Below, piece after piece: positions 1-5,580 of a stretch of 13,146 nt of DNA. The DNA is from an uncultured Lachnospiraceae bacterium. Its GTDB lineage: Bacteria; Bacillota_A; Clostridia; Lachnospirales; Lachnospiraceae. Position 1 is the stretch's first letter. Every line of letters starts with the position of its first letter. The translations under genes were made by a program, and so were the position numbers. The notes below the pieces were generated by a model. The model searched no databases. It saw nothing but the letters and a program-made list of their open reading frames with translations, and was not told the DNA's origin. The DNA lies in the NCBI GenBank assembly GCA_910588595.1, contig CAJUQU010000070.1, positions 1 to 13,146 of the forward strand, given 5' to 3'.

Positions 1-56
1 TGACACAAGGATTTGCCAAGATGAAAGGTTGTGAAGTTACTTACCTTTGTGATGTC
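1..56. other. Non-sigG sequence abutting sigG codon 94 (possible element end)
   Basis: On the minus strand, SigmaG homology stops after the codons for STYA. The frame stays open to the window edge but reads DITKVSNFTTFHLGKSLC, where every SigmaG/SigmaF I know continues VPMIIGEIRRYLRD. Neither other frame restores the expected residues. The foreign stretch contains an inverted repeat, AAAGGT (24-29) and ACCTTT (43-48), separated by 13 bases, with a small palindrome AAGT-T-ACTT (34-42) inside the spacer. This resembles a recombinase site but matches no named site I can recall. It does not start with the GTGYG expected of a group II intron. It could be the end of a prophage or skin-like intervening element, an integrative element, or a misassembly. 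The abrupt loss of homology is clear; the cause is inferred. Confidence 0.5.
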
Positions 57-338
57 CGCATAGGTAGAAAATTTTACATCCAGACTGGAGTCAAAGTTGT
101 CGATCGCCTTGATCAACCCGATACACCCGATCTGGAACAGGTCATCCACATTCTCATTGGACTGTGAAAAGCGCTTGATCACGCTCAGGACCAGCCTGAG
201 ATTTCCTCTGATATACTCCTCCCTAGCCTGCATATCCCCCTGTTCTATCTTTTCAAAAAGCGCCTGCTTTTCCTCGTTTTTGAGTACAGGGAGCTTTGAC
301 GTATTTACACCGCATATTTCAACTTTTCCAAGTGCCAT
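1..338 (-). CDS. sigG: Forespore RNA polymerase sigma factor SigmaG, 5' part, interrupted or truncated
   Basis: SigmaG directs late forespore transcription after engulfment. The visible N-terminus is MALGKVEICGVNTSKLPVLK, the SigmaG signature, followed by region 2 (GNLRLVLSVIKRF at about 45-57, VDDLFQIGCIGLIKAIDNFD at about 64-83, VKFSTYA at 88-94). The ATG at 338 is preceded by GGAGG (348-352) with a 9-base spacer. It lies 136 bp downstream of sigE, the conserved spoIIGA-sigE-sigG arrangement. Real homology covers only 57-338. After STYA the reading frame enters unrelated sequence (see 1-56), so regions 2.4, 3 and 4 are missing from this window. Identity as sigG is very secure. Whether the gene is split by an element, is a pseudogene, or ends at an assembly junction cannot be decided here. 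Confidence 0.9.
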   Translation of the reverse strand, partial: MALGKVEICGVNTSKLPVLKNEEKQALFEKIEQGDMQAREEYIRGNLRLVLSVIKRFSQSNENVDDLFQIGCIGLIKAIDNFDSSLDVKFSTYADITKVSNFTTFHLGKSLC

Positions 339-474
339 ATTTATGATCCTCCATTTTTCCGAAAGAAAATGCAATCTGCCATTTTCCTCCATGATCTATG
401 TTTATTCAGACTTGAGTGTCCAAAAAACATATGTATGAGGATATAAATACGTCTATGTACTATCTGTAAGTGAC
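339..474 (-). promoter_or_regulatory. sigE-sigG intergenic leader (no confident promoter)
   Basis: These 136 AT-rich bases should hold a SigmaF- or SigmaG-type promoter if sigG is controlled as in Bacillus subtilis. I looked for GYATA with GGNNANANT and for GHATR with CATNMTA at normal spacing and found no convincing pair. A weak AT-only stem (ACATA/TATGT and GTAT/ATAC with a mismatch) followed by six T lies at about 424-460 and could be a poor terminator after sigE. The only firm site is the sigG ribosome binding site at 348-352. Promoter content is therefore unresolved. Confidence 0.3.
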
Positions 475-1203
475 TTAACTAGCCATCTCTTTTTTTAACC
501 GTTTCATGATCTTCTTTTCCAGTCTCGAGATATAAGACTGTGATATCCCCAGATAATCTGCCACTTCCTTCTGTGTCATCTCCATATCATCTGGATCGTT
601 TAAGCCAAACCGCAGCATGATGATCGTCCGTTCCCGCTCTCCCAATTTAGATATCGCACGCTTTAACTGACTCCGTTCCACCTCTGTCTCCAAATCCTTG
701 TAGATCACATCCTCGTCCGTTCCGAGAATGTCCGACAAAAGCAGCTCATTGCCGTCCCAGTCCACATTCAGGGGCTCGTCGATCGAAACTTCAAGTTTTG
801 TCTTGTTGTTCCTTCTCAAGTACATCAATATCTCATTTTCGATACATCTAGACGCGTAGGTTGCCAGTTTGATGTTCTTACTGCGGTTAAATGTGTTGAT
901 CGCCTTGATGAGTCCGATCGTACCGATCGAGATCAGATCCTCAACGCCCACCCCCGTATTGTCGAACTTTTTGGCAATGTACACTACAAGCCTTAGATTA
1001 TGTTCGATCAAAAGCGCCCTTGCCTCATTAGCATACTCGGTCTCCAATCCGTTGATCGCCCTGTTCTCCTCCTCGCCCTCAAGCGGCGGCGGCAGCACCT
1101 CAGAACCGCCAATATAATGAATTTCGTTCCCTACTGCATTTTTATTCTTGTTTTTCCCAAAAGATAATCGCATTTTCCCTGGGAGGTATAGTTTTATGAT
1201 CAT
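475..1203 (-). CDS. sigE: Pro-SigmaE, mother-cell sporulation sigma factor
   Basis: SigmaE drives early mother-cell transcription. It is made as an inactive membrane-associated precursor and cleaved by SpoIIGA. The start chosen is the ATG at 1203, because GGAGG (1214-1210) sits 6 bases upstream; this gives 242 residues against 239 in B. subtilis. The pro-sequence, about 29 residues (MIIKLYLPGKMRLSFGK...NEIH), is followed by YIGGSEVLPPPL, so cleavage is expected between His29 and Tyr30 by analogy with Tyr-Tyr in B. subtilis. Region 2 spans about 63-133 (EHNLRLVVYIAKKF, VEDLISIGTIGLIKAINTF, KLATYASRCIENEILMYLRR). Region 4 spans about 180-240 with the helix-turn-helix TQKEVADYLGISQSYISRLEKK. The gene starts 17 bases after the spoIIGA stop, so it is cotranscribed with its own protease. 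A GTG at 1224 overlapping the spoIIGA stop has no ribosome binding site. Confidence 0.96.
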   Translation of the reverse strand: MIIKLYLPGKMRLSFGKNKNKNAVGNEIHYIGGSEVLPPPLEGEEENRAINGLETEYANEARALLIEHNLRLVVYIAKKFDNTGVGVEDLISIGTIGLIKAINTFNRSKNIKLATYASRCIENEILMYLRRNNKTKLEVSIDEPLNVDWDGNELLLSDILGTDEDVIYKDLETEVERSQLKRAISKLGERERTIIMLRFGLNDPDDMEMTQKEVADYLGISQSYISRLEKKIMKRLKKEMAS

Positions 1204-1220
1204 AATCATCCTCCATTCTC

Positions 1221-2021
1221 TCACATCATCAGGCTATGGTTCAATATCATCTGGAACGCCCCGTCCTTTGACATTTTCCCTTTATAGAGCGCTACCACTG
1301 CCCCTTTTTTCACCACCTGTTCCCTTTCCTTTTGAATAATCATTTCATCCACCACGATCCCTTCCATAACTCCATGCGTCTTCCCTACACTCTGATACGG
1401 AATGATCTTATATTTCTGCGGGTATCTTTCCAGCCACTTTTTTGTCAGGTCCGTCTCCTCCACCACAGACACTGGTTTGCCAGATACAGGATCCGTCAGT
1501 AGATTTCCTGTATCATACAATGCCTTGTACACAGCATTCTCTTCCCCTTCGATCAAAGTGACCTCATAGATGCATCTCGTTTCTGCCAGGCGGTGGCAGG
1601 CCAGTATAATGATCACGATACCTGCGATCAGTACTTTTACCATAATCCGCGGCATCTGATTTCCCGTCAGCCTGTCAGCACACTCTAGAAGCTTTCCGTA
1701 GGCAAATACCATTGAGTGCAGGTATATGATCCCCATAACGAGCTTTTGGAGCGCTATACCCTGCTTTGTGGGACGCCGCAGACAGATGAGAAGCATAGCT
1801 GCGTCCAGCACAAGTACTATCAATATATATGACACACCAAATCCTATGCCAGAGATCAGGATCAGCACCGCTCCTGCTCCGCCAGTCAATGATGCAGCCA
1901 ACAGTCTATAAAATACTATTTTTTCTTTAAGCAAAAGCAGCGTCAGAATTAACAGCTGCATATCCATCAAAATATTTTGTACCATAAAAACATCAATATA
2001 TATATCATAAATCCCAATCAC
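1221..2021 (-). CDS. spoIIGA: SpoIIGA, membrane aspartic protease that activates Pro-SigmaE
   Basis: SpoIIGA sits in the sporulation septum on the mother-cell side and cleaves Pro-SigmaE in response to a forespore signal (SpoIIR). In numbering from the GTG at 2021, the N-terminal half has about five hydrophobic segments (roughly 15-32, 40-58, 64-82, 94-109 and 126-142). The cytosolic half carries LYDTGNLLTDPVSGKPV with the likely catalytic Asp at 170. The length of 267 is somewhat shorter than the 309 of B. subtilis. The longest possible start (ATG at 2060) lies inside the ftsZ terminator and upstream of the expected transcript start, so I reject it. GTG 2021 has AAGGA 5 bases upstream. An ATT at 2012, giving MYDIYIDVF, sits 8 bases after GGAGG and would fit the usual family N-terminus even better. 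Its position before sigE and the DTGN motif make the identification secure; the exact start is not. Confidence 0.9.
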   Translation of the reverse strand: MIGIYDIYIDVFMVQNILMDMQLLILTLLLLKEKIVFYRLLAASLTGGAGAVLILISGIGFGVSYILIVLVLDAAMLLICLRRPTKQGIALQKLVMGIIYLHSMVFAYGKLLECADRLTGNQMPRIMVKVLIAGIVIIILACHRLAETRCIYEVTLIEGEENAVYKALYDTGNLLTDPVSGKPVSVVEETDLTKKWLERYPQKYKIIPYQSVGKTHGVMEGIVVDEMIIQKEREQVVKKGAVVALYKGKMSKDGAFQMILNHSLMM

Positions 2022-2025
2022 CTCC
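2017..2025 (-). promoter_or_regulatory. Extended ribosome binding site GGAGGTGAT of spoIIGA
   Basis: GGAGGTGAT is a nine-base match to the complement of the 16S rRNA 3' end. The in-frame GTG at 2021 lies inside it and would have to rely on AAGGA (2031-2027). Counting 8 bases from GGAGG reaches an in-frame ATT codon (2012-2010). The only nearby ATG (2008) is out of frame and gives a 13-residue dead end. The site is clear; which codon it serves is inferred. Confidence 0.6.
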
Positions 2026-2039
2026 GTCCTTATAAAAGG

Positions 2040-2073
2040 ATTATACAAAAAATGTCCCATGCTTTTTTGTCAA
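2040..2073 (-). promoter_or_regulatory. spoIIG promoter: TTGACA, 22-bp spacer, TATAAT
   Basis: On the minus strand TTGACA (2073-2068) and TATAAT (2045-2040) are both exact SigmaA consensus hexamers, but they are separated by 22 bp instead of 17. The B. subtilis spoIIG promoter is known for a 22-bp spacer, which makes it inactive until Spo0A~P binds over the -35. The expected start of transcription near 2033 leaves a leader of only about 12 bases before the GTG at 2021, enough to include AAGGA. The -35 lies in the loop of the ftsZ terminator, and the -10 follows its T-tract directly. Confidence 0.7.
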
Positions 2074-2083
2074 AGCATGGGAC
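2046..2083 (-). terminator. Intrinsic terminator after ftsZ
   Basis: On the minus strand GTCCCATGCTTT (2083-2072) pairs perfectly with AAAGCATGGGAC (2065-2054) across a 6-base loop, and ATTTTTTG follows. This is a textbook rho-independent terminator 40 bases after the ftsZ stop. On the opposite strand no T-run follows, so it works in one direction. It separates the vegetative division genes from the sporulation operon, which must then start from its own promoter. Confidence 0.93.
2066..2074 (+). promoter_or_regulatory. Spo0A box TTTGTCAAA overlapping the spoIIG -35
   Basis: TTTGTCAAA on the plus strand fits the 0A-box consensus TTTGTCRAA at all positions and covers the TTGACA of the spoIIG promoter. 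In B. subtilis spoIIG, an activating Spo0A site likewise overlaps the -35. The nine bases cover the whole 6-base terminator loop and the adjoining bases of its 3'-flanking arm. The match is seen directly; binding is inferred from the family and the gene context. Confidence 0.6.
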
Positions 2084-2099
2084 TAAACTATGTTAATTT

Positions 2100-2106
2100 T
2101 TCGACT
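2100..2106 (-). promoter_or_regulatory. Second candidate Spo0A box AGTCGAA
   Basis: AGTCGAA on the minus strand is one mismatch from the core TGTCGAA. Its centre is about 33 bp upstream of the box at 2066-2074, close to three helical turns, so two Spo0A dimers could lie on the same face. It sits in A-rich sequence just after the ftsZ stop. The one mismatch and short length make this a candidate only. Confidence 0.35.
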
Positions 2107-2122
2107 TTTTCTGAGCCTGTTA

Positions 2123-3322
2123 TCATCGCTTTAAGAAACTTGGTATGTTCAACGTCTGCTCCTTCACATTGCTTCTCAGATCTGCTGCCGGCTTGACACT
2201 GTTGTCCGGTCTGGGCTGCATCCCCTGAGGTGCTTGTCCATTCGGCTGCATCCTGTTGCCTCCTGCCGGTCCCTGAGGTCTTGGTCTTGATGAGGTGTTT
2301 GGCATATTGTTTGGCTTCACAGAGAAATTGCTGTTGATCCTGCCCATATTGTTGAGCGGTATATTCTGCTTTTTCTCAACGATACCTGTCGCGATGACTG
2401 TGACGGTACAGGAATCCGCCATATCTTCATTGTACATCGCACCGAAGATAACATTGATATCCTCACCCGCAAGTTCCTGAACATAACTCGCCGCATCATT
2501 TGCATCAAAAATGGAGATGTCACCTGAGATATTAAGAATAACGTCTGTTGCCCCATCAAGTGTGGTCTCGAGAAGAGGTGAATTGACAGCCATCTTGATC
2601 GCATCTGCTGCCTTATCCTCTCCCTTTCCATAGCCAATACCAATATGTGCGATACCTTTTTCCTTCATAACTGTCTGCACATCTGCAAAGTCAAGGTTGA
2701 TAACAGACGGCACATTGATCAGATCCGTGATACCCTGCACCGACTGCTGGAGCACCTCGTCCGCCTTTTTCAGTGCATCCGGCATGGTTGTCCGTCTATC
2801 GACGATCTCAAGCAGCTTGTCATTGGGAATGACGATCAATGTATCCACATGTTCCTTGAGCTTTTCAATCCCTGTCAAAGCGTTCGTCATGCGGGTGCGC
2901 GCTTCGAACTTAAATGGTTTTGTGACAACCCCGACAGTGAGAATACCCATCTCTTTTGCGATCGCTGCCACGATGGGAGCTGCACCTGTACCTGTACCTC
3001 CACCCATTCCACAGGTGACAAATACCATGTCCGCACCCTTCAACGATTCCTTTATATCCTCCGAACTCTCCTCCGCTGCCTTCTCCCCTACCTCAGGCTT
3101 CGCTCCTGCCCCAAGTCCCTTGGTCAGTTTCTCGCCGATCTGCAGAAGCTTCGGCGCCTTGCAGAGCTGCAGAGCCTGCTTATCTGTATTGACTCCTATA
3201 AATTCAACACCTGTAATCGTCTCATCTATCATTCGGTTAACGGCATTGTTGCCCGCGCCGCCTACACCTACTACTATTATCCTTGCTGCTGCGTCTGTTT
3301 CGTTTGATCTAATCTCGAGCAA
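2123..3322 (-). CDS. ftsZ: Cell division GTPase FtsZ
   Basis: FtsZ is the tubulin homologue that polymerises into the Z-ring and recruits the division machinery. With the TTG start at 3322 it has 399 residues. Visible are the nucleotide-binding VVGVGGAGNNAVNRM (about 17-31), the tubulin signature GMGGGTGTGAAP (about 105-116) and the T7 synergy loop NLDFADVQTVM (about 209-219), then an unstructured linker rich in Pro, Asn, Gln, Gly and Arg (about 325-388) and the C-terminal peptide LNIPSFLKR that binds FtsA/SepF-type anchors. The start is TTG because AAGGAGG stands 8 bases before it, and the resulting MLEIRSNET fits related proteins. The ATG at 3340 would add six residues (MKEEGN) that are really the ribosome binding site, and it has only AGGA at 3 bases. 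No ftsA is adjacent. Own promoters lie upstream and a strong terminator follows. Confidence 0.97.
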   Translation of the reverse strand: MLEIRSNETDAAARIIVVGVGGAGNNAVNRMIDETITGVEFIGVNTDKQALQLCKAPKLLQIGEKLTKGLGAGAKPEVGEKAAEESSEDIKESLKGADMVFVTCGMGGGTGTGAAPIVAAIAKEMGILTVGVVTKPFKFEARTRMTNALTGIEKLKEHVDTLIVIPNDKLLEIVDRRTTMPDALKKADEVLQQSVQGITDLINVPSVINLDFADVQTVMKEKGIAHIGIGYGKGEDKAADAIKMAVNSPLLETTLDGATDVILNISGDISIFDANDAASYVQELAGEDINVIFGAMYNEDMADSCTVTVIATGIVEKKQNIPLNNMGRINSNFSVKPNNMPNTSSRPRPQGPAGGNRMQPNGQAPQGMQPRPDNSVKPAADLRSNVKEQTLNIPSFLKR

Positions 3323-3330
3323 GTTTCCTT

Positions 3331-3337
3331 CCTCCTT
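3331..3337 (-). promoter_or_regulatory. ftsZ ribosome binding site AAGGAGG selecting a TTG start
   Basis: AAGGAGG lies 8 bases before TTG (3322) and inside the longer reading frame that begins at ATG 3340. A perfect site at ideal spacing favours the TTG over the ATG. Confidence 0.7.
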
Positions 3338-3366
3338 CATACTTCCTATTAAATTCCATCTAACTT

Positions 3367-3395
3367 ATCATATAATTTTTTTAGCAATTAATCAA
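3367..3395 (-). promoter_or_regulatory. SigmaA promoter of ftsZ (TTGATT, 17 bp, TATGAT)
   Basis: TTGATT (3395-3390) and TATGAT (3372-3367) are separated by exactly 17 bases that include a run of seven A. The predicted start near 3360 leaves a leader of about 40 bases to the TTG codon. The 94-base gap after divIB is the largest inside the division block, consistent with independent ftsZ transcription. Confidence 0.7.
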
Positions 3396-3416
3396 CCTAT
3401 TTTTTACTTTTCTTTT

Positions 3417-3446
3417 TTATTTTGTCGCGAATCCTTATTTTCCTTT
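3417..3446 (-). promoter_or_regulatory. Candidate SigmaH promoter upstream of ftsZ
   Basis: AAAGGAAAA (3446-3438) fits the SigmaH -35 RNAGGAWWW fully. ACAAAATAA (3425-3417) fits RNNGAATWW except for A in place of G, with a 12-base spacer. In B. subtilis ftsAZ has a SigmaH promoter that raises FtsZ at sporulation onset. The region is very A-rich, so a chance match is possible. Confidence 0.3.
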
Positions 3447-4190
3447 TTCGAAAGTTACGCTTTTACGGTCGGCAGTGTAGTTCTGCAGATCCAGCGTCCC
3501 CGTCTCCCCTGCCAGGGACGGCAGGATCTGGGGAAGCTGCATCAGCTTTTCATCAAGATTCTCCATCGCACCGATCTTGACCTTTACTGCGTTGTATCCC
3601 AGTATGATATTGTAGTTTTCGTCAAACTGTATCTTATCACATAGAACATCATATTTGTTGAGAAGCTTCGTGATCGTCAATATATTCTGAAAGATCTGGT
3701 CATTTTCCACCGGAAGTTTCTCGTGGAGCACTACGTGGTCAAAACTCAGTCCTGTCACCTGCGGTATGCCTTTTGTTGTGACTTTTGATGTCTCAACCAC
3801 GACCCCTTCATTGTCAAAATACATGTATCTGCCCAGATATTGAACGTAACCTGCCAGTGCCTTCTCATACACTATGATGCGGATCGTATCATTTGACTGG
3901 ACCACGACATCCATCGTCTCCACAAAAGGTACACTCTCGATCCCCTTATTTTTATATTTCAGTGACAGATAGAGGGAATTGTCGCCCAGAAACCCCGTCA
4001 TGACCATCGCCTTGATCTCCTCGGCAGAATAATGTTTGTTGCCGTCGACCTGAACTGTTTTGACTGCATAGTGTGTCAGCCCCAAATATGAAGCCCCGAG
4101 CAGCACATTGATGATGCCCAACACGATCGCGATCCGTATCTTTACTCTGATATCTGGCATTTTTGTCACTGCACTGTACTCTTTCTCCAT
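3435..4190 (-). CDS. divIB: Cell division protein DivIB/FtsQ
   Basis: DivIB/FtsQ is a bitopic membrane protein that bridges the early ring to the FtsL-DivIC and FtsW-PBP synthase complex. The 251 residues comprise a short cytoplasmic tail (1-16), one membrane helix (about 17-39), a POTRA domain starting YAVKTVQVDGNKHYSAEEI (about 41-110) and an FtsQ beta domain to the C-terminus. This length is usual for the family. The ATG at 4190 has AGGAA 6 bases upstream, 25 bases after the murA stop, so it is cotranscribed with murA. Sequence conservation in this family is low; the POTRA VDGN motif and the position before ftsZ carry the call. Confidence 0.88.
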   Translation of the reverse strand: MEKEYSAVTKMPDIRVKIRIAIVLGIINVLLGASYLGLTHYAVKTVQVDGNKHYSAEEIKAMVMTGFLGDNSLYLSLKYKNKGIESVPFVETMDVVVQSNDTIRIIVYEKALAGYVQYLGRYMYFDNEGVVVETSKVTTKGIPQVTGLSFDHVVLHEKLPVENDQIFQNILTITKLLNKYDVLCDKIQFDENYNIILGYNAVKVKIGAMENLDEKLMQLPQILPSLAGETGTLDLQNYTADRKSVTFEKGK

Positions 4191-4215
4191 ACTTTTTCCT
4201 CATCTCTGCAGCTTG

Positions 4216-5520
4216 TCACTCACCATAACTGATACGCGCCCCAAGCTTTGTAAAGTCCCCTGCTATATCCTGATAACCTCTTCTGATAAACCCTGAATCG
4301 GCAACCGTTGTGATACCCGATGCACACAGTCCTGCTACGACAAGCGCCGCGCCGCCTCTGAGCTCCCTTGCGATGACTGTCCGCCCCTCAAGTTCCCTTC
4401 CCCCCGTAACAATTGCCGTATCTCCCTCTATGGCGATCTCTGCCCCCATCCGCCGCAGCTCCTCCACAATACGAAACCTGCTCGAGAAGATCTTCTCCCT
4501 GACTGTGAGCTTTCCTTTTGCCATACACGCAGCCACAAGAAGCGGCGACTGCAGGTCTGTCGGAAAATCCGGATACACATCCGTCTCTATGTACGGGATA
4601 TTTGTGATCCTGTCTCGGTCACACGCGTTGATCGTCATTTCGTTTTCTGCCTCACCGATGACGATCTCTGCCCCCATCCCCCTGATCGTATCACAGACAC
4701 TGCCCAATTGTCTTATGGGAACATTTTCCAGCGTGATCTTCCCCCCCGCTGCCAGTGCTGCAAACAGATACGTTCCCGCGACGATCCGGTCAGAGATGAT
4801 CTCATACTCGATACCGCGGAGCTTTGACAGCTCAACTCCCTGTATCACGATCCTGCCTGCCTTTAACTGCGTCCCGGCGTAATCGATCCTAGCGCCTGCC
4901 ATATTCAGGAATTTGCACAGTTCGATGATCTCGGGCTCCTTTGCCGCATTCTTGATAACGGTTGTACCCCGTGCTGTCGCCGCTGCCAGGATAATATTCT
5001 GAGTTGCCCCCACACTCGGAAAAGGAAGATCGATAACTGCTCCTCTCAACTCGTCAGCATATGCATGGATATGATTCCCGTCAATCCATATCTGCGCCCC
5101 AAGCTTTTCCAATCCATACAGGTGCATGTCAATCGGTCTCTCACCGATGACACATCCTCCCGGGTAGTTGACATGCACTTCTCCAAGCCGCCCCAGCACC
5201 GCCCCCATCAAAACGACGGACGAGCGCATGGCAGAGACATACTTTTCCGGCAGCCGGTACTCCCGCACACTGCACGTGTCGACCGCGATCTGACTCCCGC
5301 TGTGCTCCACTCCCGCTCCAGTGCTCTTTAGAAGACTGCACATACATTCAATGTCCGTAATGCAGGGGCAGCCCCGCAATACACACTTTCCCGGGATCAG
5401 CACACATGCCGCCAGTATCGGAAGCGCTGCGTTCTTAGAACCCTGTATCTGCAGCCTGCCGTCGAGCGGCTTTTTTCCCTCCATCCTTATATACTCACTA
5501 TTTCTGCCAAAATGGGCCAT
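4216..5520 (-). CDS. murA: UDP-N-acetylglucosamine 1-carboxyvinyltransferase MurA
   Basis: MurA performs the first committed step of peptidoglycan synthesis, transferring enolpyruvate from phosphoenolpyruvate to UDP-GlcNAc in the cytoplasm; it is the fosfomycin target. With the ATG at 5520 it has 434 residues, close to the usual 415-435. Visible are the substrate-binding GSKNAALPILAA (Lys29-Asn30), MRSSVVLMG (Arg99), the catalytic-loop Cys123 in PGGCVIGERPID, and Asp322 in DFPTDLQSPL. Cys rather than Asp at 123 predicts fosfomycin sensitivity. A GTG at 5532 would add MVKP; both starts have only a weak GGTG nearby. In B. subtilis this position between spoVE and divIB holds murG and murB, so murA is a lineage-specific replacement. 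Many Firmicutes have two MurA paralogues, and I cannot tell which this is. Confidence 0.95.
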   Translation of the reverse strand: MAHFGRNSEYIRMEGKKPLDGRLQIQGSKNAALPILAACVLIPGKCVLRGCPCITDIECMCSLLKSTGAGVEHSGSQIAVDTCSVREYRLPEKYVSAMRSSVVLMGAVLGRLGEVHVNYPGGCVIGERPIDMHLYGLEKLGAQIWIDGNHIHAYADELRGAVIDLPFPSVGATQNIILAAATARGTTVIKNAAKEPEIIELCKFLNMAGARIDYAGTQLKAGRIVIQGVELSKLRGIEYEIISDRIVAGTYLFAALAAGGKITLENVPIRQLGSVCDTIRGMGAEIVIGEAENEMTINACDRDRITNIPYIETDVYPDFPTDLQSPLLVAACMAKGKLTVREKIFSSRFRIVEELRRMGAEIAIEGDTAIVTGGRELEGRTVIARELRGGAALVVAGLCASGITTVADSGFIRRGYQDIAGDFTKLGARISYGE

Positions 5521-5533
5521 AGGTTTCACCACA

Positions 5534-5548
5534 TAATCATATCAATCA
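5534..5548. repeat. 15-bp sequence TAATCATATCAATCA shared with the ftsL leader
   Basis: This plus-strand 15-mer also occurs exactly at 12911-12925. Both copies lie in the untranslated leaders, 13-20 bases before the starts of murA and ftsL. The sequence is AT-rich, so coincidence is possible. Confidence 0.35.
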
Positions 5549-5552
5549 TCAT

Positions 5553-5580
5553 ATTATATGCGTGTACAGATGAAAAATTA
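5553..5580 (-). promoter_or_regulatory. Candidate promoter before murA (SigmaE-like, or SigmaA -10 alone)
   Basis: CATATAAT (5560-5553) contains an exact TATAAT and also fits the SigmaE -10. TAATTTT (5580-5574), starting at the ftsW stop codon, fits six of seven bases of the SigmaE -35 KMATATT at a 13-base spacer. No good SigmaA -35 exists at 16-18 bases. The predicted start lies about 26 bases before the murA ATG. AT-richness weakens the case. Confidence 0.3.

Noticed and set aside
1..56. Group II intron or intein as the cause of the sigG break
   Set aside because: The junction does not show a GTGYG intron start, and the first foreign residue is Asp rather than the Cys or Ser typical of inteins.
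341..382. 13-residue upstream frame (MADCIFFRKNGGS) ending 2 bases before the sigG start
   Set aside because: GGAGG is only 3 bases from its ATG, and nothing else supports translation. It could be a leader peptide, but the evidence is too thin.
422..460. AT-rich stem followed by TTTTTT after sigE
   Set aside because: The stem has only A-T and a few G-C pairs with an internal mismatch, so it is too weak to call a terminator.
959..966. Perfect TTGTCGAA Spo0A-box match
   Set aside because: It lies in the middle of the sigE region 2 coding sequence (codons for FDN). An 8-mer match is expected by chance in a window of this size.
1204..1224. sigE start at GTG 1224 overlapping the spoIIGA stop
   Set aside because: There is no ribosome binding site before it, while ATG 1203 has GGAGG at 6 bases and gives a normal pro-sequence length.
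2022..2060. spoIIGA start at ATG 2060 (279 residues)
   Set aside because: The ATG is inside the ftsZ terminator stem, upstream of the predicted spoIIG transcript start, and has no ribosome binding site.
2697..3644. 315-codon plus-strand open frame opposite ftsZ and divIB
   Set aside because: It is antisense to two certain genes, crosses their intergenic promoter region and has no domain or ribosome binding site.
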